45,984 nucleotides of DNA from JAVXGM01 sp036657395 (GCA_036657395.1 JAVXGM010000013.1:1-45984), one strand, 5' to 3'; counted from the stretch's first letter, positions 1 through 7,799 are shown. Notes: generated by a model not told the origin, from the sequence alone. Program-made: numbers and translations.

Positions 1-52
1 AGCGCTGATGATACTTGGTGGGTGACTGCCTGGGAAAGTAGGTCGTTGCCGG
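1..52 (+). rRNA. rrf: 5S ribosomal RNA, 3' end (partial)
   Basis: The first 52 bases match the conserved 3' half of bacterial 5S rRNA: the GATGATACTTGG segment, the GTGACTGCCTGGGAAA segment and the closing GGTCGTTGCCGG. The 5' part lies before the window. A factor-independent terminator follows at once, so this is the end of an rRNA operon. The exact 3' end is judged by eye. Confidence 0.9.
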
Positions 53-56
53 TTTG

Positions 57-87
57 AAAAAGAACTACGTATGTAGTTCTTTTTTTT
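57..87 (+). terminator. Rho-independent terminator of the rRNA operon
   Basis: Perfect inverted repeat AGAACTAC / GTAGTTCT around a GTAT loop. It is extended by flanking A and T runs and followed by a run of T, directly after the 5S 3' end. Confidence 0.9.
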
Positions 88-100
88 AGTTATCATTTTG

Positions 101-130
101 TTGTAGAACTTGGGCAAAATATGATATAAT
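101..130 (+). promoter_or_regulatory. Probable sigma-A promoter for the tmk-holB-ricT run
   Basis: TATAAT at 125-130 with TTGTAG at 101-106 and an 18-base spacer. It lies after the rRNA terminator and before the small ORF at 190, so it probably starts the tmk operon. The -35 is weak (three bases of TTGACA in frame); the -10 is perfect. Confidence 0.55.
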
Positions 131-189
131 ATTATGATGTGAATTTGTATATAGAGTGTAGAAAGTAAAAGAAGGGAACGGGCATTATT

Positions 190-300
190 GTGGATTTTTT
201 TAAAGTTATTTTTGTTTTGTTACTTTGTGTCCCTTTAATATATGTTGTTGGTTTTATAATTTCTAGATTGCTGGATCAAGTTATTAAAAAGAAGTATTAG
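190..300 (+). CDS. Small single-pass membrane protein, 36 aa
   Basis: A GTG-started frame encodes a hydrophobic segment at about residues 5-26 and a basic tail ending KKKY, the pattern of a one-helix membrane peptide with its C-terminus in the cytoplasm. A purine-rich AGAAGGGAA lies about 12 bases upstream as a possible ribosome site. The stop is 15 bases before the tmk start and the frame lies under the same promoter, so it is probably the first gene of that operon. No family is recognised. The main doubts are the short length and the non-ATG start. Confidence 0.5.
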   Translation: MDFFKVIFVLLLCVPLIYVVGFIISRLLDQVIKKKY

Positions 301-315
301 TTGGGGTTTTATTTG

Positions 316-945
316 ATGAAACGTGGTATATTTATTACAATTGAAGGTCCTGACGGATCGGGAAAGTCTACACAAATTGATAATATTCGTAGATGCTTGG
401 AAGAAAAAGGCTATGAGACAATCGTTACAAGGGAACCAGGGGGAACTTCTATTAGCGAAAAGATTCGCAAGGTTATTTTAGACAAGAATAACAATGAAAT
501 GAACCCTATGACGGAGACATTGCTATATGCAGCGTCTAGGGCGCAACATGTAGCTGAACGTATTGGACCTGCAGTAGAGTCCGGAAGGACAGTAATATGT
601 GACAGATTCATAGATTCTAGTATTGCCTACCAAGGATATGGGAGAGATTTAGGAGACTGTGTCAAAGCAATTAATGAATATGCGATTATGGGATATATGC
701 CAGATATAACATTTTTAATGAAGTTGGATCCTAAAATTGGGAAAAAAAGGATTAGAGAAGAAGATCAGGATCGTCTAGAACAAGAAAAACTTCAATTTCA
801 TAACAAAGTTTTTAAAGGATATTTGGAACTTGAAAAAATGTACCCAGATCGAATAATAGGTATTGATGCTAGCAAAACAATAGAAGAAATTAGAATGGAG
901 ATTACAGTAGCAATGGAGAGATTATTGGAGTTAGACCATAGATGA
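316..945 (+). CDS. tmk: Thymidylate kinase
   Basis: Phosphorylates dTMP to dTDP with ATP in the cytoplasm, an essential step of dTTP synthesis. With the ATG at 316 the protein has 209 residues, normal for the family. Visible motifs are the P-loop GPDGSGKST (about 11-19), TREPGGT (about 38-44), the DRF motif (about 96-98) and a charged lid around REEDQDR. I chose ATG 316 over an in-frame TTG at 301: a GGGG lies nine bases before 316 and the family starts just before the P-loop strand. The last four bases overlap the start of holB (ATGA), so the two are probably translationally coupled. The order tmk-holB-ricT is typical of Firmicutes. Confidence 0.96.
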   Translation: MKRGIFITIEGPDGSGKSTQIDNIRRCLEEKGYETIVTREPGGTSISEKIRKVILDKNNNEMNPMTETLLYAASRAQHVAERIGPAVESGRTVICDRFIDSSIAYQGYGRDLGDCVKAINEYAIMGYMPDITFLMKLDPKIGKKRIREEDQDRLEQEKLQFHNKVFKGYLELEKMYPDRIIGIDASKTIEEIRMEITVAMERLLELDHR

Positions 946-1754
946 GTTTTAAAAATATTAATGGTAATCGTGGGCTAATACAAAGATTAACAAACACTAT
1001 AAAGAATAATCAAGTATCTCATGCATATATTTTTGAAGGGGAAGCTTGTATAGATAAGAAGGCTTTTGCTAATGCATTTGTTAAGGCGATACTTTGCCTT
1101 CAGGCTCCAGGAGAAGGGTGTGATTACTGCCCCATCTGTAGAAAGATAGACCATGGTAATCATGAGGATATTATTTATGTAGAGGCTGACGGACGTTCTG
1201 TTAAGGATCAGGCTATTGAAAAAATGCAGGCTCGCTTAAAGGTAAAGCCTTATGGAGATAGAAACATTGCTATAATAAGCCATGGGGATACGATGACTCT
1301 TAGAGCCCAAAACAGGCTATTAAAGACTTTGGAAGAACCTGCTACAGGAACAATTATAATTATATTATCTGAAAATGTGGAAAACTTAACGTCTACAATT
1401 ATTTCCAGGTGTGTAAGATATAGAATTAATTATTTTCACAGCGAGACTTATGATGAAATGATGTTTACTGCAGAGAGTGTTGCAGATTTACTTCTGGAGG
1501 GACAACCATTTTATAAAATTAAGGATGCCGTGGAGGATATCATAAAGGATAACCAAAGAACCAGCGAATTTTTAGATGCACTGCAAAAGGTATACCGAGA
1601 TTTTCTTATTAAAAACCAAGAAAAGGGAAAATTGTATACAAAAGGTCATATATTTGACAACATTAGTGCAATTGAAGAAGCAAGAAGACAAATTCAACAG
1701 GGTGTGGCAAAAAGTTATGCTGTCAAGAATTTGATGATCAAAATTGGAGGATAG
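942..1754 (+). CDS. holB: DNA polymerase III delta' subunit
   Basis: Clamp-loader subunit of the replicative polymerase; it helps open the sliding clamp. The 270-residue protein shows the AAA+ fold of the family. It has a degenerate P-loop region (FEGEACIDKKAFA, no GKT, as expected for delta'), a zinc-type cluster CDYCPICRKIDHG, the KTLEEPA sensor region and a final IISRC motif. The start codon overlaps the tmk stop by four bases and the gene ends three bases before ricT. The C-terminal third is poorly conserved, which is usual. Confidence 0.93.
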   Translation: MSFKNINGNRGLIQRLTNTIKNNQVSHAYIFEGEACIDKKAFANAFVKAILCLQAPGEGCDYCPICRKIDHGNHEDIIYVEADGRSVKDQAIEKMQARLKVKPYGDRNIAIISHGDTMTLRAQNRLLKTLEEPATGTIIIILSENVENLTSTIISRCVRYRINYFHSETYDEMMFTAESVADLLLEGQPFYKIKDAVEDIIKDNQRTSEFLDALQKVYRDFLIKNQEKGKLYTKGHIFDNISAIEEARRQIQQGVAKSYAVKNLMIKIGG

Positions 1755-1757
1755 ATA

Positions 1758-2663
1758 ATGGTAAAGGTCGTGGGCGTAAGATTTAAACATGCAGGGAAAG
1801 TATATTACTTTGATCCAGCTGATTTCCAAATGGAAATTGGTAGTAGTGTGATTGTGGAAACCGCTAGAGGAACAGAATTTGGAACCATTAATATGGGACC
1901 GAAGGAAATTCCTGAATCACAAATTGTGGCTCCTTTGAAAAAAATCATTAGAATCGCCAATGAAAAAGATTGTAGGCGGTATGAGGAAAACAATAAGAAA
2001 AAGGACAGGGCACTTAGCTTGTGTGAAGAAAAAATTGTTAAGCATAAGCTAGATATGAAGCTTATTGATGTAGAATACACTTTTGATAACAGTAAGATTA
2101 TATTTTATTTTACAGCAGATGGGCGAGTGGATTTTAGAGACTTAGTTAAGGATTTGGCTGGAGTATTTAAGATGAGAATTGAGCTTAGACAGATCGGTGT
2201 TCGAGATGAGGCGAAAATGATAGGTGGTATTGGCACATGTGGCAAAGGATTATGTTGTCATACATGGCTACCAGAGTTTGAACCAGTATCCATTAAAATG
2301 GCAAAAGTACAGAATTTGTCATTAAATCCTACAAAGATTTCTGGGATTTGCGGACGACTTATGTGTTGCTTAAAATACGAAAATGACACCTATTTGGATT
2401 TGCGTAAAGGTATGCCAGATTATGGAGAACGAATAAAGGTGCCAGATGGGGAAGCAATTGTAGTGGATACAAATATTCTCAAGGATAGGATTAAAACCCG
2501 AATGATTTTAGAAGAGTCAGAGAAGGATCATCAACTGAAGTTAAGTACAGAGTTTTACTATTATAAGAAAGAAGAAATAAAACGGATAGGGAAAAACAGA
2601 AAGCCTCAAAAGCGGGATGATGAAAAACTTCCAGAGGAAATAAAGAATCTACTAAAGGACTAA
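1758..2663 (+). CDS. ricT: PSP1/RicT (YaaT) family regulatory protein
   Basis: A 301-residue PSP1-domain protein, homolog of Bacillus subtilis RicT (YaaT). In that species RicT joins RicA and RicF in an iron-sulfur-containing complex that helps RNase Y mature mRNA and also affects sporulation and competence. The cysteines thought to hold the cluster are visible in GIGTCGKGLCCHTW and GICGRLMCCLKYE (about residues 155-205). A GGAGG lies eight bases before the ATG. It sits between holB and a trmN6-like gene, the same neighbourhood as in Bacillus. The tail is lysine-rich and probably disordered. Confidence 0.92.
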   Translation: MVKVVGVRFKHAGKVYYFDPADFQMEIGSSVIVETARGTEFGTINMGPKEIPESQIVAPLKKIIRIANEKDCRRYEENNKKKDRALSLCEEKIVKHKLDMKLIDVEYTFDNSKIIFYFTADGRVDFRDLVKDLAGVFKMRIELRQIGVRDEAKMIGGIGTCGKGLCCHTWLPEFEPVSIKMAKVQNLSLNPTKISGICGRLMCCLKYENDTYLDLRKGMPDYGERIKVPDGEAIVVDTNILKDRIKTRMILEESEKDHQLKLSTEFYYYKKEEIKRIGKNRKPQKRDDEKLPEEIKNLLKD

Positions 2664-2666
2664 AAA

Positions 2667-3395
2667 ATGATTTTACCAGGAGAAAGAATTGATAAAATTG
2701 GATTTGGAAACCTCAGGCTTATACAAAAGCCTGAGGATTTTTGTTATGGGGTGGATGCTGTGATTTTAGCGGATTTTGCTAGTCAAAAAAAGGCGAATCA
2801 TATCGTAGATCTTGGAACAGGGACAGGAATAGTTCCTCATATTCTCAGTCATAAAACTGATGCAAAGAAAATTTATGGTGTAGAAGTACAAGAAGATACT
2901 TATCTTAGAGCTAAACGAAATCAAGAAATAAATGGATTAAAAGACCGTATTTCTTTCGTTTTAGCAAATGTGAAAGATTCCCTGCCTATTGAGGATGGAT
3001 GGGCAGATGTTGTAACCACAAATCCTCCCTACATGATTAATCAGGGAGGGATTACAAACAAGACGCAGGCCAAAACTATTGCAAGGCATGAGGCCTTAGC
3101 TACCCTAGAAGATTTTGTTGCTTGCGGAACAAGGCTTTTAAAAACTGGAGGACATTTTTATTTAGTACATAGACCAAGTAGATTAGTAGATATTTTTACA
3201 ACTTGCAGAAAACATCGCCTAGAACCAAAAGAAATTCGTTTTGTTTCTTCAAAACTAGGGGAGACACCTAATATCGTTTTGGTACATTGTGTAAAAAATG
3301 GAGGAAAAGAACTGAAATTTTTGCCCCCCCTATATGTGTACAAGGAGAATGGTGAATACACTGAGGAAATCAATGTTATCTATGAACGGTATTAA
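2667..3395 (+). CDS. TrmN6-like SAM-dependent methyltransferase (YabB family)
   Basis: Class I methyltransferase of 242 residues related to tRNA1(Val) adenine-37 N6-methyltransferase. SAM-binding motif I is DLGTGTGIV (about 47-55). The N6-adenine catalytic motif NPPY is at about 118-121. The gene follows ricT by three bases, as yabB follows yaaT-yabA in Bacillus, so a role in tRNA or rRNA base methylation is likely; the exact substrate is inferred. Its TAA stop (3393-3395) interlocks with the stop of spmB on the other strand in a shared TTAA, with no terminator between. Confidence 0.88.
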   Translation: MILPGERIDKIGFGNLRLIQKPEDFCYGVDAVILADFASQKKANHIVDLGTGTGIVPHILSHKTDAKKIYGVEVQEDTYLRAKRNQEINGLKDRISFVLANVKDSLPIEDGWADVVTTNPPYMINQGGITNKTQAKTIARHEALATLEDFVACGTRLLKTGGHFYLVHRPSRLVDIFTTCRKHRLEPKEIRFVSSKLGETPNIVLVHCVKNGGKELKFLPPLYVYKENGEYTEEINVIYERY

Positions 3396-3919
3396 ATAAG
3401 CCTACAGAAAAAAATAGATGCTATGATGCCGGCAAGATAGCCGAGCAGCCCAGAAACAACGGCGTGACGCATCTTTTTTACCTTGGTTACTCCAAAGTAT
3501 AGAGCTAGGACATAAAATACTGTCTCGCAGCTTCCAACCATAACAGATGCGGAGCGTCCGATAAAGGTATCTGTTCCATTTGCTTCCATGATTCTTTCTG
3601 CTAATACTAGGGAACCGCTGCCAGAAACGGGGCGTAAAAGAATTAAAGAGAGGAGCTCCTTGGGAACGTGGATTAGAGAAAAGAAGGGGGCTAATATACC
3701 TTCTATCCACTCGAGAGCACCAGAGGAAGTAATGGCTTCAATGCCAATAAAAATAGCAATTATAAAGGGCAACATTTCTACTGTAGTTGAAATTCCCTCT
3801 TTAGCTCCATCTACAAAAAGATCATAGATGGAGGCTTTTTTCTTCAAACCAAAGAGAATTATAGTAGAGATGAGAAGAGGAATGCAAAATATTGAGGCGG
3901 TGCTAAGTATTGTGGACAT
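3392..3919 (-). CDS. spmB: Spore maturation protein B
   Basis: Membrane protein of the nucleoside-recognition (Gate) family needed for full dehydration of the spore core in Bacillus. The 175-residue protein has several hydrophobic helices and the family segment RPVSGSGSLVLAERIM. An upstream in-frame ATG at 3937 exists, but AAAGGA lies about nine bases before the ATG at 3919, which I take as the start; it lies inside the end of spmA. spmA and spmB overlap by 17 bases and are surely one operon. The stop interlocks with that of the converging methyltransferase gene. Confidence 0.93.
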   Translation of the reverse strand: MSTILSTASIFCIPLLISTIILFGLKKKASIYDLFVDGAKEGISTTVEMLPFIIAIFIGIEAITSSGALEWIEGILAPFFSLIHVPKELLSLILLRPVSGSGSLVLAERIMEANGTDTFIGRSASVMVGSCETVFYVLALYFGVTKVKKMRHAVVSGLLGYLAGIIASIFFCRLI

Positions 3920-4493
3920 CTTCGTATTTCCTTTCATAAAGTTTGCATATGGCTATGGAAACAACCATAGAAACTAGGCCAGCTAGAAGGGATGGAATGA
4001 TAATACTCCCAGAATCGGTGGAGCCCAGGTCATTTCGTATTTTTATGATACTGATGGGAACCAGTTGTATCATGGACATGGTGGCGGCGGTAAACATACA
4101 CATGGCATTGCTAGCACAGGATGAATATCCATTTTCTTCATCTAAAAGAGCCATGGCCTTTAAGGAAAACACGGTTGCACTATTACCAGCACCAAAGATG
4201 TTTGCAACAAAGCTCATAAGCATCATGGCTATGGTTTTGCTGTTTTTTTCCAAGGGAAACAAAAAAGTCATCAATGGATGGACTATCTTTGCCACCTTTT
4301 CAATTAGCCCCGATTTATCAGCAATATTCATCAGTCCGCTCCAAACGGCCATGATACCAATAAGACTGATTACAAACTCTACTGCTAGGGTGCAGCTGTT
4401 CATAAGCCCATCGGTGAAACTGGATAGGGTACCATTTATACAAGCAAAACCAATGCCAAGGAAAATCATAAAGGCCCAGATATAATTCATCAT
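3903..4493 (-). CDS. spmA: Spore maturation protein A
   Basis: Partner of SpmB: a 196-residue membrane protein of the nucleoside-recognition family, used in the mother cell during late spore maturation. Family signs are the IFGAGNSATVFSLKAM segment and the MCMFTAATMSM helix. GGAGGTG lies just before two adjacent ATG codons (4493 and 4490), either of which may be used. A good sigma-E promoter lies 18 bases upstream, matching the sigma-E control known for the Bacillus spm operon. Here spmA has no dacB in front of it, unlike Bacillus. Confidence 0.94.
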   Translation of the reverse strand: MMNYIWAFMIFLGIGFACINGTLSSFTDGLMNSCTLAVEFVISLIGIMAVWSGLMNIADKSGLIEKVAKIVHPLMTFLFPLEKNSKTIAMMLMSFVANIFGAGNSATVFSLKAMALLDEENGYSSCASNAMCMFTAATMSMIQLVPISIIKIRNDLGSTDSGSIIIPSLLAGLVSMVVSIAICKLYERKYEDVHNT

Positions 4494-4510
4494 TTTATCA
4501 CCTCCATAAA

Positions 4511-4539
4511 AAGGTATGCAGCAATAAGCAAAAATATGT
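4511..4539 (-). promoter_or_regulatory. Sigma-E-type promoter of spmA-spmB
   Basis: Read on the minus strand: ACATATT, a 14-base spacer, then CATACCTT. The known sigma-E consensus is about KMATATT-N14-CATACAMT. It lies directly upstream of the spmA ribosome site. The -35 touches the -35 of the divergent promoter for the gene at 4604. Confidence 0.7.
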
Positions 4540-4567
4540 TGAAATTTTCCTCATATTGGGCGATAAT
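4539..4567 (+). promoter_or_regulatory. Sigma-A promoter of the 4604 gene
   Basis: TTGAAA at 4539-4544, a 17-base spacer and GATAAT at 4562-4567. The predicted start at about 4574 gives a 30-base leader before the ATG at 4604. Confidence 0.7.
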
Positions 4568-4603
4568 AAATATATTAAGTTTTGTTTAAAGAAAGGGGTT
4601 AAC

Positions 4604-4936
4604 ATGTTAGTAACCGTAGATTTAAAAGCTATTGGAATAGGATTAATTATTATAGGTTTGATTGTTTTGATTATTTTTGTGATTATTTTATTAAAAAATC
4701 TGATTGTAACAGTTAAACATACTAATAAAATACTGGAAGATACGGAAACCATATCAGGGATTGCATCTGAACGAACTAAAGAGGTTAATGGTGTTGTAGG
4801 CAAATTAATAGAAGCTGTTAGCAGTGTTTCGGATATTATAAAGGGAAATCAAAGTACTGTAGGAGCGTTGACTGCTATCGCTAAAGCAGCCATGTCCTTA
4901 AAGAATTTGCTGCAAAAAGAAAAAAAAGAGGAGTAA
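4604..4936 (+). CDS. Small membrane-anchored protein, DUF948-like
   Basis: 110 residues: one strong N-terminal membrane helix (about 8-31), then a polar, heptad-like stretch rich in T, E, V and K that could form a coiled coil (about 35-85), and a charged tail KKEKKEE. This layout resembles DUF948-type proteins, but the match is by architecture only. GAAAGGGG lies five bases before the ATG, which rules out the longer TTG-started frame at 4556. It is followed after 45 bases by the AbrB-type regulator and may be cotranscribed with it. Function unknown. Confidence 0.75.
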   Translation: MLVTVDLKAIGIGLIIIGLIVLIIFVIILLKNLIVTVKHTNKILEDTETISGIASERTKEVNGVVGKLIEAVSSVSDIIKGNQSTVGALTAIAKAAMSLKNLLQKEKKEE

Positions 4937-4981
4937 AGGAATTTAAAAAACACATTTAATCTAAAATGAGAGGAGCACAGT

Positions 4982-5224
4982 ATGAAAGCCACGGGAATTG
5001 TAAGAAAAGTAGATGAGTTAGGGCGTATCGTTCTACCTATAGAATTAAGGAGAACTTTAAATATAAAGATAAAGGATCCAATTGAAATATATGTTGATGG
5101 GGATATGATTATGTTGAAAAAATATGAACCATCATGTATCTTTTGTGGCAGCAACGAGAGTATTCATGTTATAAATGGAAAAAATATATGTCAAAATTGT
5201 ATTGATGAATTAAAAACATTATAA
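4982..5224 (+). CDS. abrB: AbrB-family transition-state regulator
   Basis: 80-residue DNA-binding protein. The N-terminal swapped-hairpin AbrB domain is clear: MKATGIVRKVDELGRIVLP followed by IELRRTL and IEIYVDGDMIMLKKY. The C-terminus carries CIFCGS and ICQNC, a zinc-ribbon-like pair of CxxC motifs seen in many clostridial AbrB proteins. AbrB proteins repress stationary-phase and sporulation genes. Its position beside the spm operon fits but does not prove a sporulation role. GAGAGGAG precedes the ATG and a terminator follows 11 bases after the stop. Confidence 0.9.
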   Translation: MKATGIVRKVDELGRIVLPIELRRTLNIKIKDPIEIYVDGDMIMLKKYEPSCIFCGSNESIHVINGKNICQNCIDELKTL

Positions 5225-5235
5225 AACAGGAAAAG

Positions 5236-5263
5236 AAAAGCACTCAAGAACGGTGCTTTTTTT
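5236..5263 (+). terminator. Rho-independent terminator after abrB
   Basis: AAAAGCAC (5236-5243) pairs with GTGCTTTT (5253-5260) over a nine-base loop and is followed by more T. Confidence 0.8.
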
Positions 5264-5311
5264 GCTAGGTTAAGTATGGGGATAGAAAAAAGGGAAAGAA
5301 TAAAATAGAAG

Positions 5312-5376
5312 AGAAAGAGACGATAAAATATGTTTTGTTCCCCTTTAGTATAAAACAGATAGGTCTCTTTCTTTTT
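5312..5376 (+). terminator. Long hairpin with T tail between abrB and murA
   Basis: AGAAAGAGAC (5312-5321) pairs perfectly with GTCTCTTTCT (5363-5372). An inner TGTTTT / AAAACA stem (5331-5336, 5352-5357) lies within, and TTTTA follows. It lies after the abrB terminator and before the murA promoter. It could be a second terminator or the end of a small RNA starting after 5263. No gene is seen in 5264-5387. Confidence 0.5.
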
Positions 5377-5387
5377 ATGCGTATTAC

Positions 5388-5416
5388 TTGATATATTGTG
5401 TGAAAACAATTATACT
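5388..5416 (+). promoter_or_regulatory. Sigma-A promoter of murA
   Basis: TTGATA at 5388-5393, a 17-base spacer and TATACT at 5411-5416. The leader to the GTG start at 5448 is about 25 bases. Confidence 0.8.
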
Positions 5417-5447
5417 ATACTAGATATTTAATATTTGGAGGAGAGAA

Positions 5448-6713
5448 GTGGCAAAATTTTTAGTACAAAAAAGCAAACCACTGCAGGGGGAAGTTGAAAT
5501 AAGCGGAGCAAAAAACGCAGTGCTTCCAATTATGGCAGCGGCCTTATTGTCAGAAGGAAGTTGTGTAATCAAGGAAGTTCCTGCGCTTAGAGACGTAGAA
5601 GTAACTTGTAGATTGCTAGAGAGTTTGGGTTCAACTGTTAAAGAGAACTTAGACGAACATAGAGTTGAAATTAATACAAAGAAAATTACTAATTGCGAGG
5701 CACCATTTGAGCTAGTGAAGAAGATGAGAGCTTCGATTCTTGTAATTGGACCGTTAATTGCGAGGACGGGTAGGGCGATTATACCCCTCCCAGGTGGATG
5801 TGCCATCGGAAAAAGACCTATAGAGCTTCACCTAAAAGGGCTGAAATCTCTTGGAACTACCATTAAGGAAGAAGATGGGTATATTGAAGCCATCGTGGAA
5901 GATAAATTAGTTGGATCAACAGTTTACTTGGATTTCCCAAGTGTTGGAGCTACAGAAGTAATTATGATGACTGCAACTTTGGCGGAAGGTGTTACATTAA
6001 TTGAAAATGCGGCTCAAGAACCAGAGATTGTAGATTTAGCCAACTTTTTAAAGAAGATGGGAGCAAAGATCAAAGGTGCAGGAACAGATACTATTAAAAT
6101 AGAAGGTGTGGAAAAATTGGGTGATGTAACTCATCACGTAATACCAGATAGAATTGAAGCAGGAACTTTTATGGTAGCAGCAGCTATGACTAAAGGAAAT
6201 ATTTTAATAAAAAACATATTGCCGGATCATGTTAAACCTATTATTGCAAAGCTAAAAGAGTGTGGAACAGTAATTGAAATGACAGATGATGGTATGGTTG
6301 TTAGGGGAGATGTGAACCCATTAGTTTCCACAGATGTGAAAACTATGCCTTATCCAGGATTTCCTACAGACATGCAATCCCCATTTATGGCATTGCTTAC
6401 TGTGGCCAAGGGGCCTAGTGTTGTCATTGAGACTGTATTTGAAAACAGATTTATGCATGTATCAGAATTCAATAGAATGGGTGCTAATGTTAAAACTGAG
6501 GGTAATTGTGCTGTTATTCCTGGAAGTAAAAATCTTCAGGGTGCTCAGGTAGTTGCAACAGATTTAAGGGCTGGAGCAGCGGTTGTGCTTATCGGTTTAT
6601 TAGCAGAAGGGACTACAGAGGTTTCGGAAATATATCATATTGATAGAGGTTATGAGAACTTTGCAGAGAAGTTTAGAGGTTTAGGTGCGACTATTATTCG
6701 ATTGGATGACTAG
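5448..6713 (+). CDS. murA: UDP-N-acetylglucosamine 1-carboxyvinyltransferase
   Basis: First committed step of peptidoglycan synthesis: transfers enolpyruvate from PEP to UDP-GlcNAc in the cytoplasm. 421 residues, normal length. KNAVLPIMAA near the N-terminus and the catalytic loop PLPGGCAIGKRP are clear. The active-site cysteine (about residue 118) is present, so fosfomycin sensitivity at this residue is expected. The start is GTG, set by GGAGGAG nine bases upstream. It has its own promoter and a strong terminator, so it is a single-gene transcript. Confidence 0.97.
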   Translation: MAKFLVQKSKPLQGEVEISGAKNAVLPIMAAALLSEGSCVIKEVPALRDVEVTCRLLESLGSTVKENLDEHRVEINTKKITNCEAPFELVKKMRASILVIGPLIARTGRAIIPLPGGCAIGKRPIELHLKGLKSLGTTIKEEDGYIEAIVEDKLVGSTVYLDFPSVGATEVIMMTATLAEGVTLIENAAQEPEIVDLANFLKKMGAKIKGAGTDTIKIEGVEKLGDVTHHVIPDRIEAGTFMVAAAMTKGNILIKNILPDHVKPIIAKLKECGTVIEMTDDGMVVRGDVNPLVSTDVKTMPYPGFPTDMQSPFMALLTVAKGPSVVIETVFENRFMHVSEFNRMGANVKTEGNCAVIPGSKNLQGAQVVATDLRAGAAVVLIGLLAEGTTEVSEIYHIDRGYENFAEKFRGLGATIIRLDD

Positions 6714-6752
6714 TAATAATATTCTAATTATCGTATTTTAAAATGAAGTAAT

Positions 6753-6791
6753 AAAAAAAGCAAGTGGATTCAGAATCACCTTGCTTTTTTT
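6753..6791 (+). terminator. Rho-independent terminator after murA
   Basis: AAAAAAGCAAG and GATTC pair with GAATC and CTTGCTTTTTT across a two-by-two internal loop; a T run follows. The stretch 6792-6954 holds no ORF, only an 8-bp inverted repeat (6867-6874 with 6892-6899) of unknown meaning. Confidence 0.85.
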
Positions 6792-6954
6792 ATAATTTTA
6801 AACTTTAAAGAATCTCACGAAAAGCTAAAGTGCATTAGACACCTTATTAGCAATATTAAAAGTAGACTATGGCATCATTTAATAAGAGTTGTGTCATAGT
6901 TTTGGATTGTTGGCTAAAAATTGCAAGTTTTTTGATTTTTTGTCCATAATAGTA

Positions 6955-6983
6955 TTGACTATTTCCTAATAATGGTATATATT
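6955..6983 (+). promoter_or_regulatory. Upstream promoter of rubrerythrin
   Basis: TTGACT at 6955-6960, a 17-base spacer and TATATT at 6978-6983. It lies about 110 bases before the rubrerythrin start. Confidence 0.65.
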
Positions 6984-7010
6984 ACTTATTGATACAAAGT
7001 ACTAATAAGA

Positions 7011-7039
7011 TTGACTTTTTGCAAATGATATCTTATGAT
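7011..7039 (+). promoter_or_regulatory. Downstream promoter of rubrerythrin
   Basis: TTGACT at 7011-7016, a 17-base spacer and TATGAT at 7034-7039. It is the second of two tandem promoters with the same -35 hexamer, 56 bases apart. Confidence 0.7.
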
Positions 7040-7091
7040 TAGGTAAATAGAAATGATATTAAAAGTTATATTAAAACTTAGGAGGTAAACA

Positions 7092-7628
7092 ATGAAAGAT
7101 TTAAAAGGCACAAAAACTTATGAAAACTTACTACTTGCATTTGCAGGAGAATCTCAGGCTAGGAATAAGTACACTTATTATGCATCTAAGGCGAAAAAAG
7201 ATGGATATGTACAGATTTCAAAGCTTTTTGAAGAAACTGCCGGTAATGAAAAGGAACATGCGGAGCTTTGGTTTAAATATGCGGTAGGGATTGGTTCTAC
7301 TGAGGAAAACCTTATTGCAGCAGCAGAAGGCGAAAATTATGAGTGGACTGAAATGTATGCAGAAATGGCTAAAGTTGCTAAAGAAGAAGGATTTCCTGAA
7401 ATCGCAGCACAGATGGAAGGCGTTGCGGCAGTAGAAAAAGAACACGAAGAACGTTACAGATTGTTAGCGGATAACATTAAGTCTGGTAAGGTGTTTAAGA
7501 GAGAAGAGCAGGTTGTATGGCAGTGTTCAAATTGTGGACACCAGTATATTGGAACAGATGCAGCAGATGTTTGTCCTGTATGTTTCCATCCAAAAGCTTA
7601 CTTCCAAATCAAACCAGAAAATATTTAA
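7092..7628 (+). CDS. rbr: Rubrerythrin
   Basis: Non-haem di-iron peroxidase that reduces hydrogen peroxide in the cytoplasm of anaerobes. 178 residues. The ferritin-like part holds the helix motifs GESQARNKYTYYA, NEKEHAELW and EKEHEERY (di-iron ligands). The C-terminal rubredoxin-like FeS4 domain has CSNCGHQY and CPVCFHPKAYF (about 143-170). AGGAGG lies six bases before the ATG. Two tandem promoters and a terminator make it a single-gene unit. It lies just before the Feo iron-uptake operon. Confidence 0.96.
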   Translation: MKDLKGTKTYENLLLAFAGESQARNKYTYYASKAKKDGYVQISKLFEETAGNEKEHAELWFKYAVGIGSTEENLIAAAEGENYEWTEMYAEMAKVAKEEGFPEIAAQMEGVAAVEKEHEERYRLLADNIKSGKVFKREEQVVWQCSNCGHQYIGTDAADVCPVCFHPKAYFQIKPENI

Positions 7629-7647
7629 AGATAATTAAAAAGATAGT

Positions 7648-7682
7648 AAAATGCAGTTTGCTTAGGCAGGCTGTATTTTTTT
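7648..7682 (+). terminator. Rho-independent terminator after rubrerythrin
   Basis: AAATGCAGTTTGC pairs (with G-U pairs) with GCAGGCTGTATTT over a TTAG loop; a T run follows. Confidence 0.8.
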
Positions 7683-7694
7683 CTATTTAAACTA

Positions 7695-7754
7695 TTGACA
7701 AATAAAAAAAAGAATGGTAAGTTACAACTAACGCAGTTAGTGCAAACAAACCGC
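7695..7754 (+). promoter_or_regulatory. feo promoter with palindromic operator candidate
   Basis: TTGACA at 7695-7700 and a weak TAAGTT at 7718-7723 after 17 bases. Overlapping and following the -10 is ACTAAC-GCA-GTTAGT (about 7727-7741), flanked by further GTTA and GCAAAC pieces. The same CTAAC/GTTAG half-sites recur before feoB (8289-8304). An iron-responsive repressor, perhaps of the DtxR family, is the likely reader; that is inference. Confidence 0.5.
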
Positions 7755-7799
7755 AGAATATAAATTACAAAAAAAATATAAGCAAGAGGAGGAAATAAA

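Noticed and set aside
4556..4603. Longer TTG-started frame before the membrane protein at 4604
   Set aside because: It would begin inside the predicted promoter. GAAAGGGG stands five bases before the ATG at 4604.
6867..6899. Inverted repeat in the murA-rubrerythrin gap as a riboswitch or small RNA
   Set aside because: Only an 8-bp imperfect stem with a long loop and no clear promoter; too weak to call.
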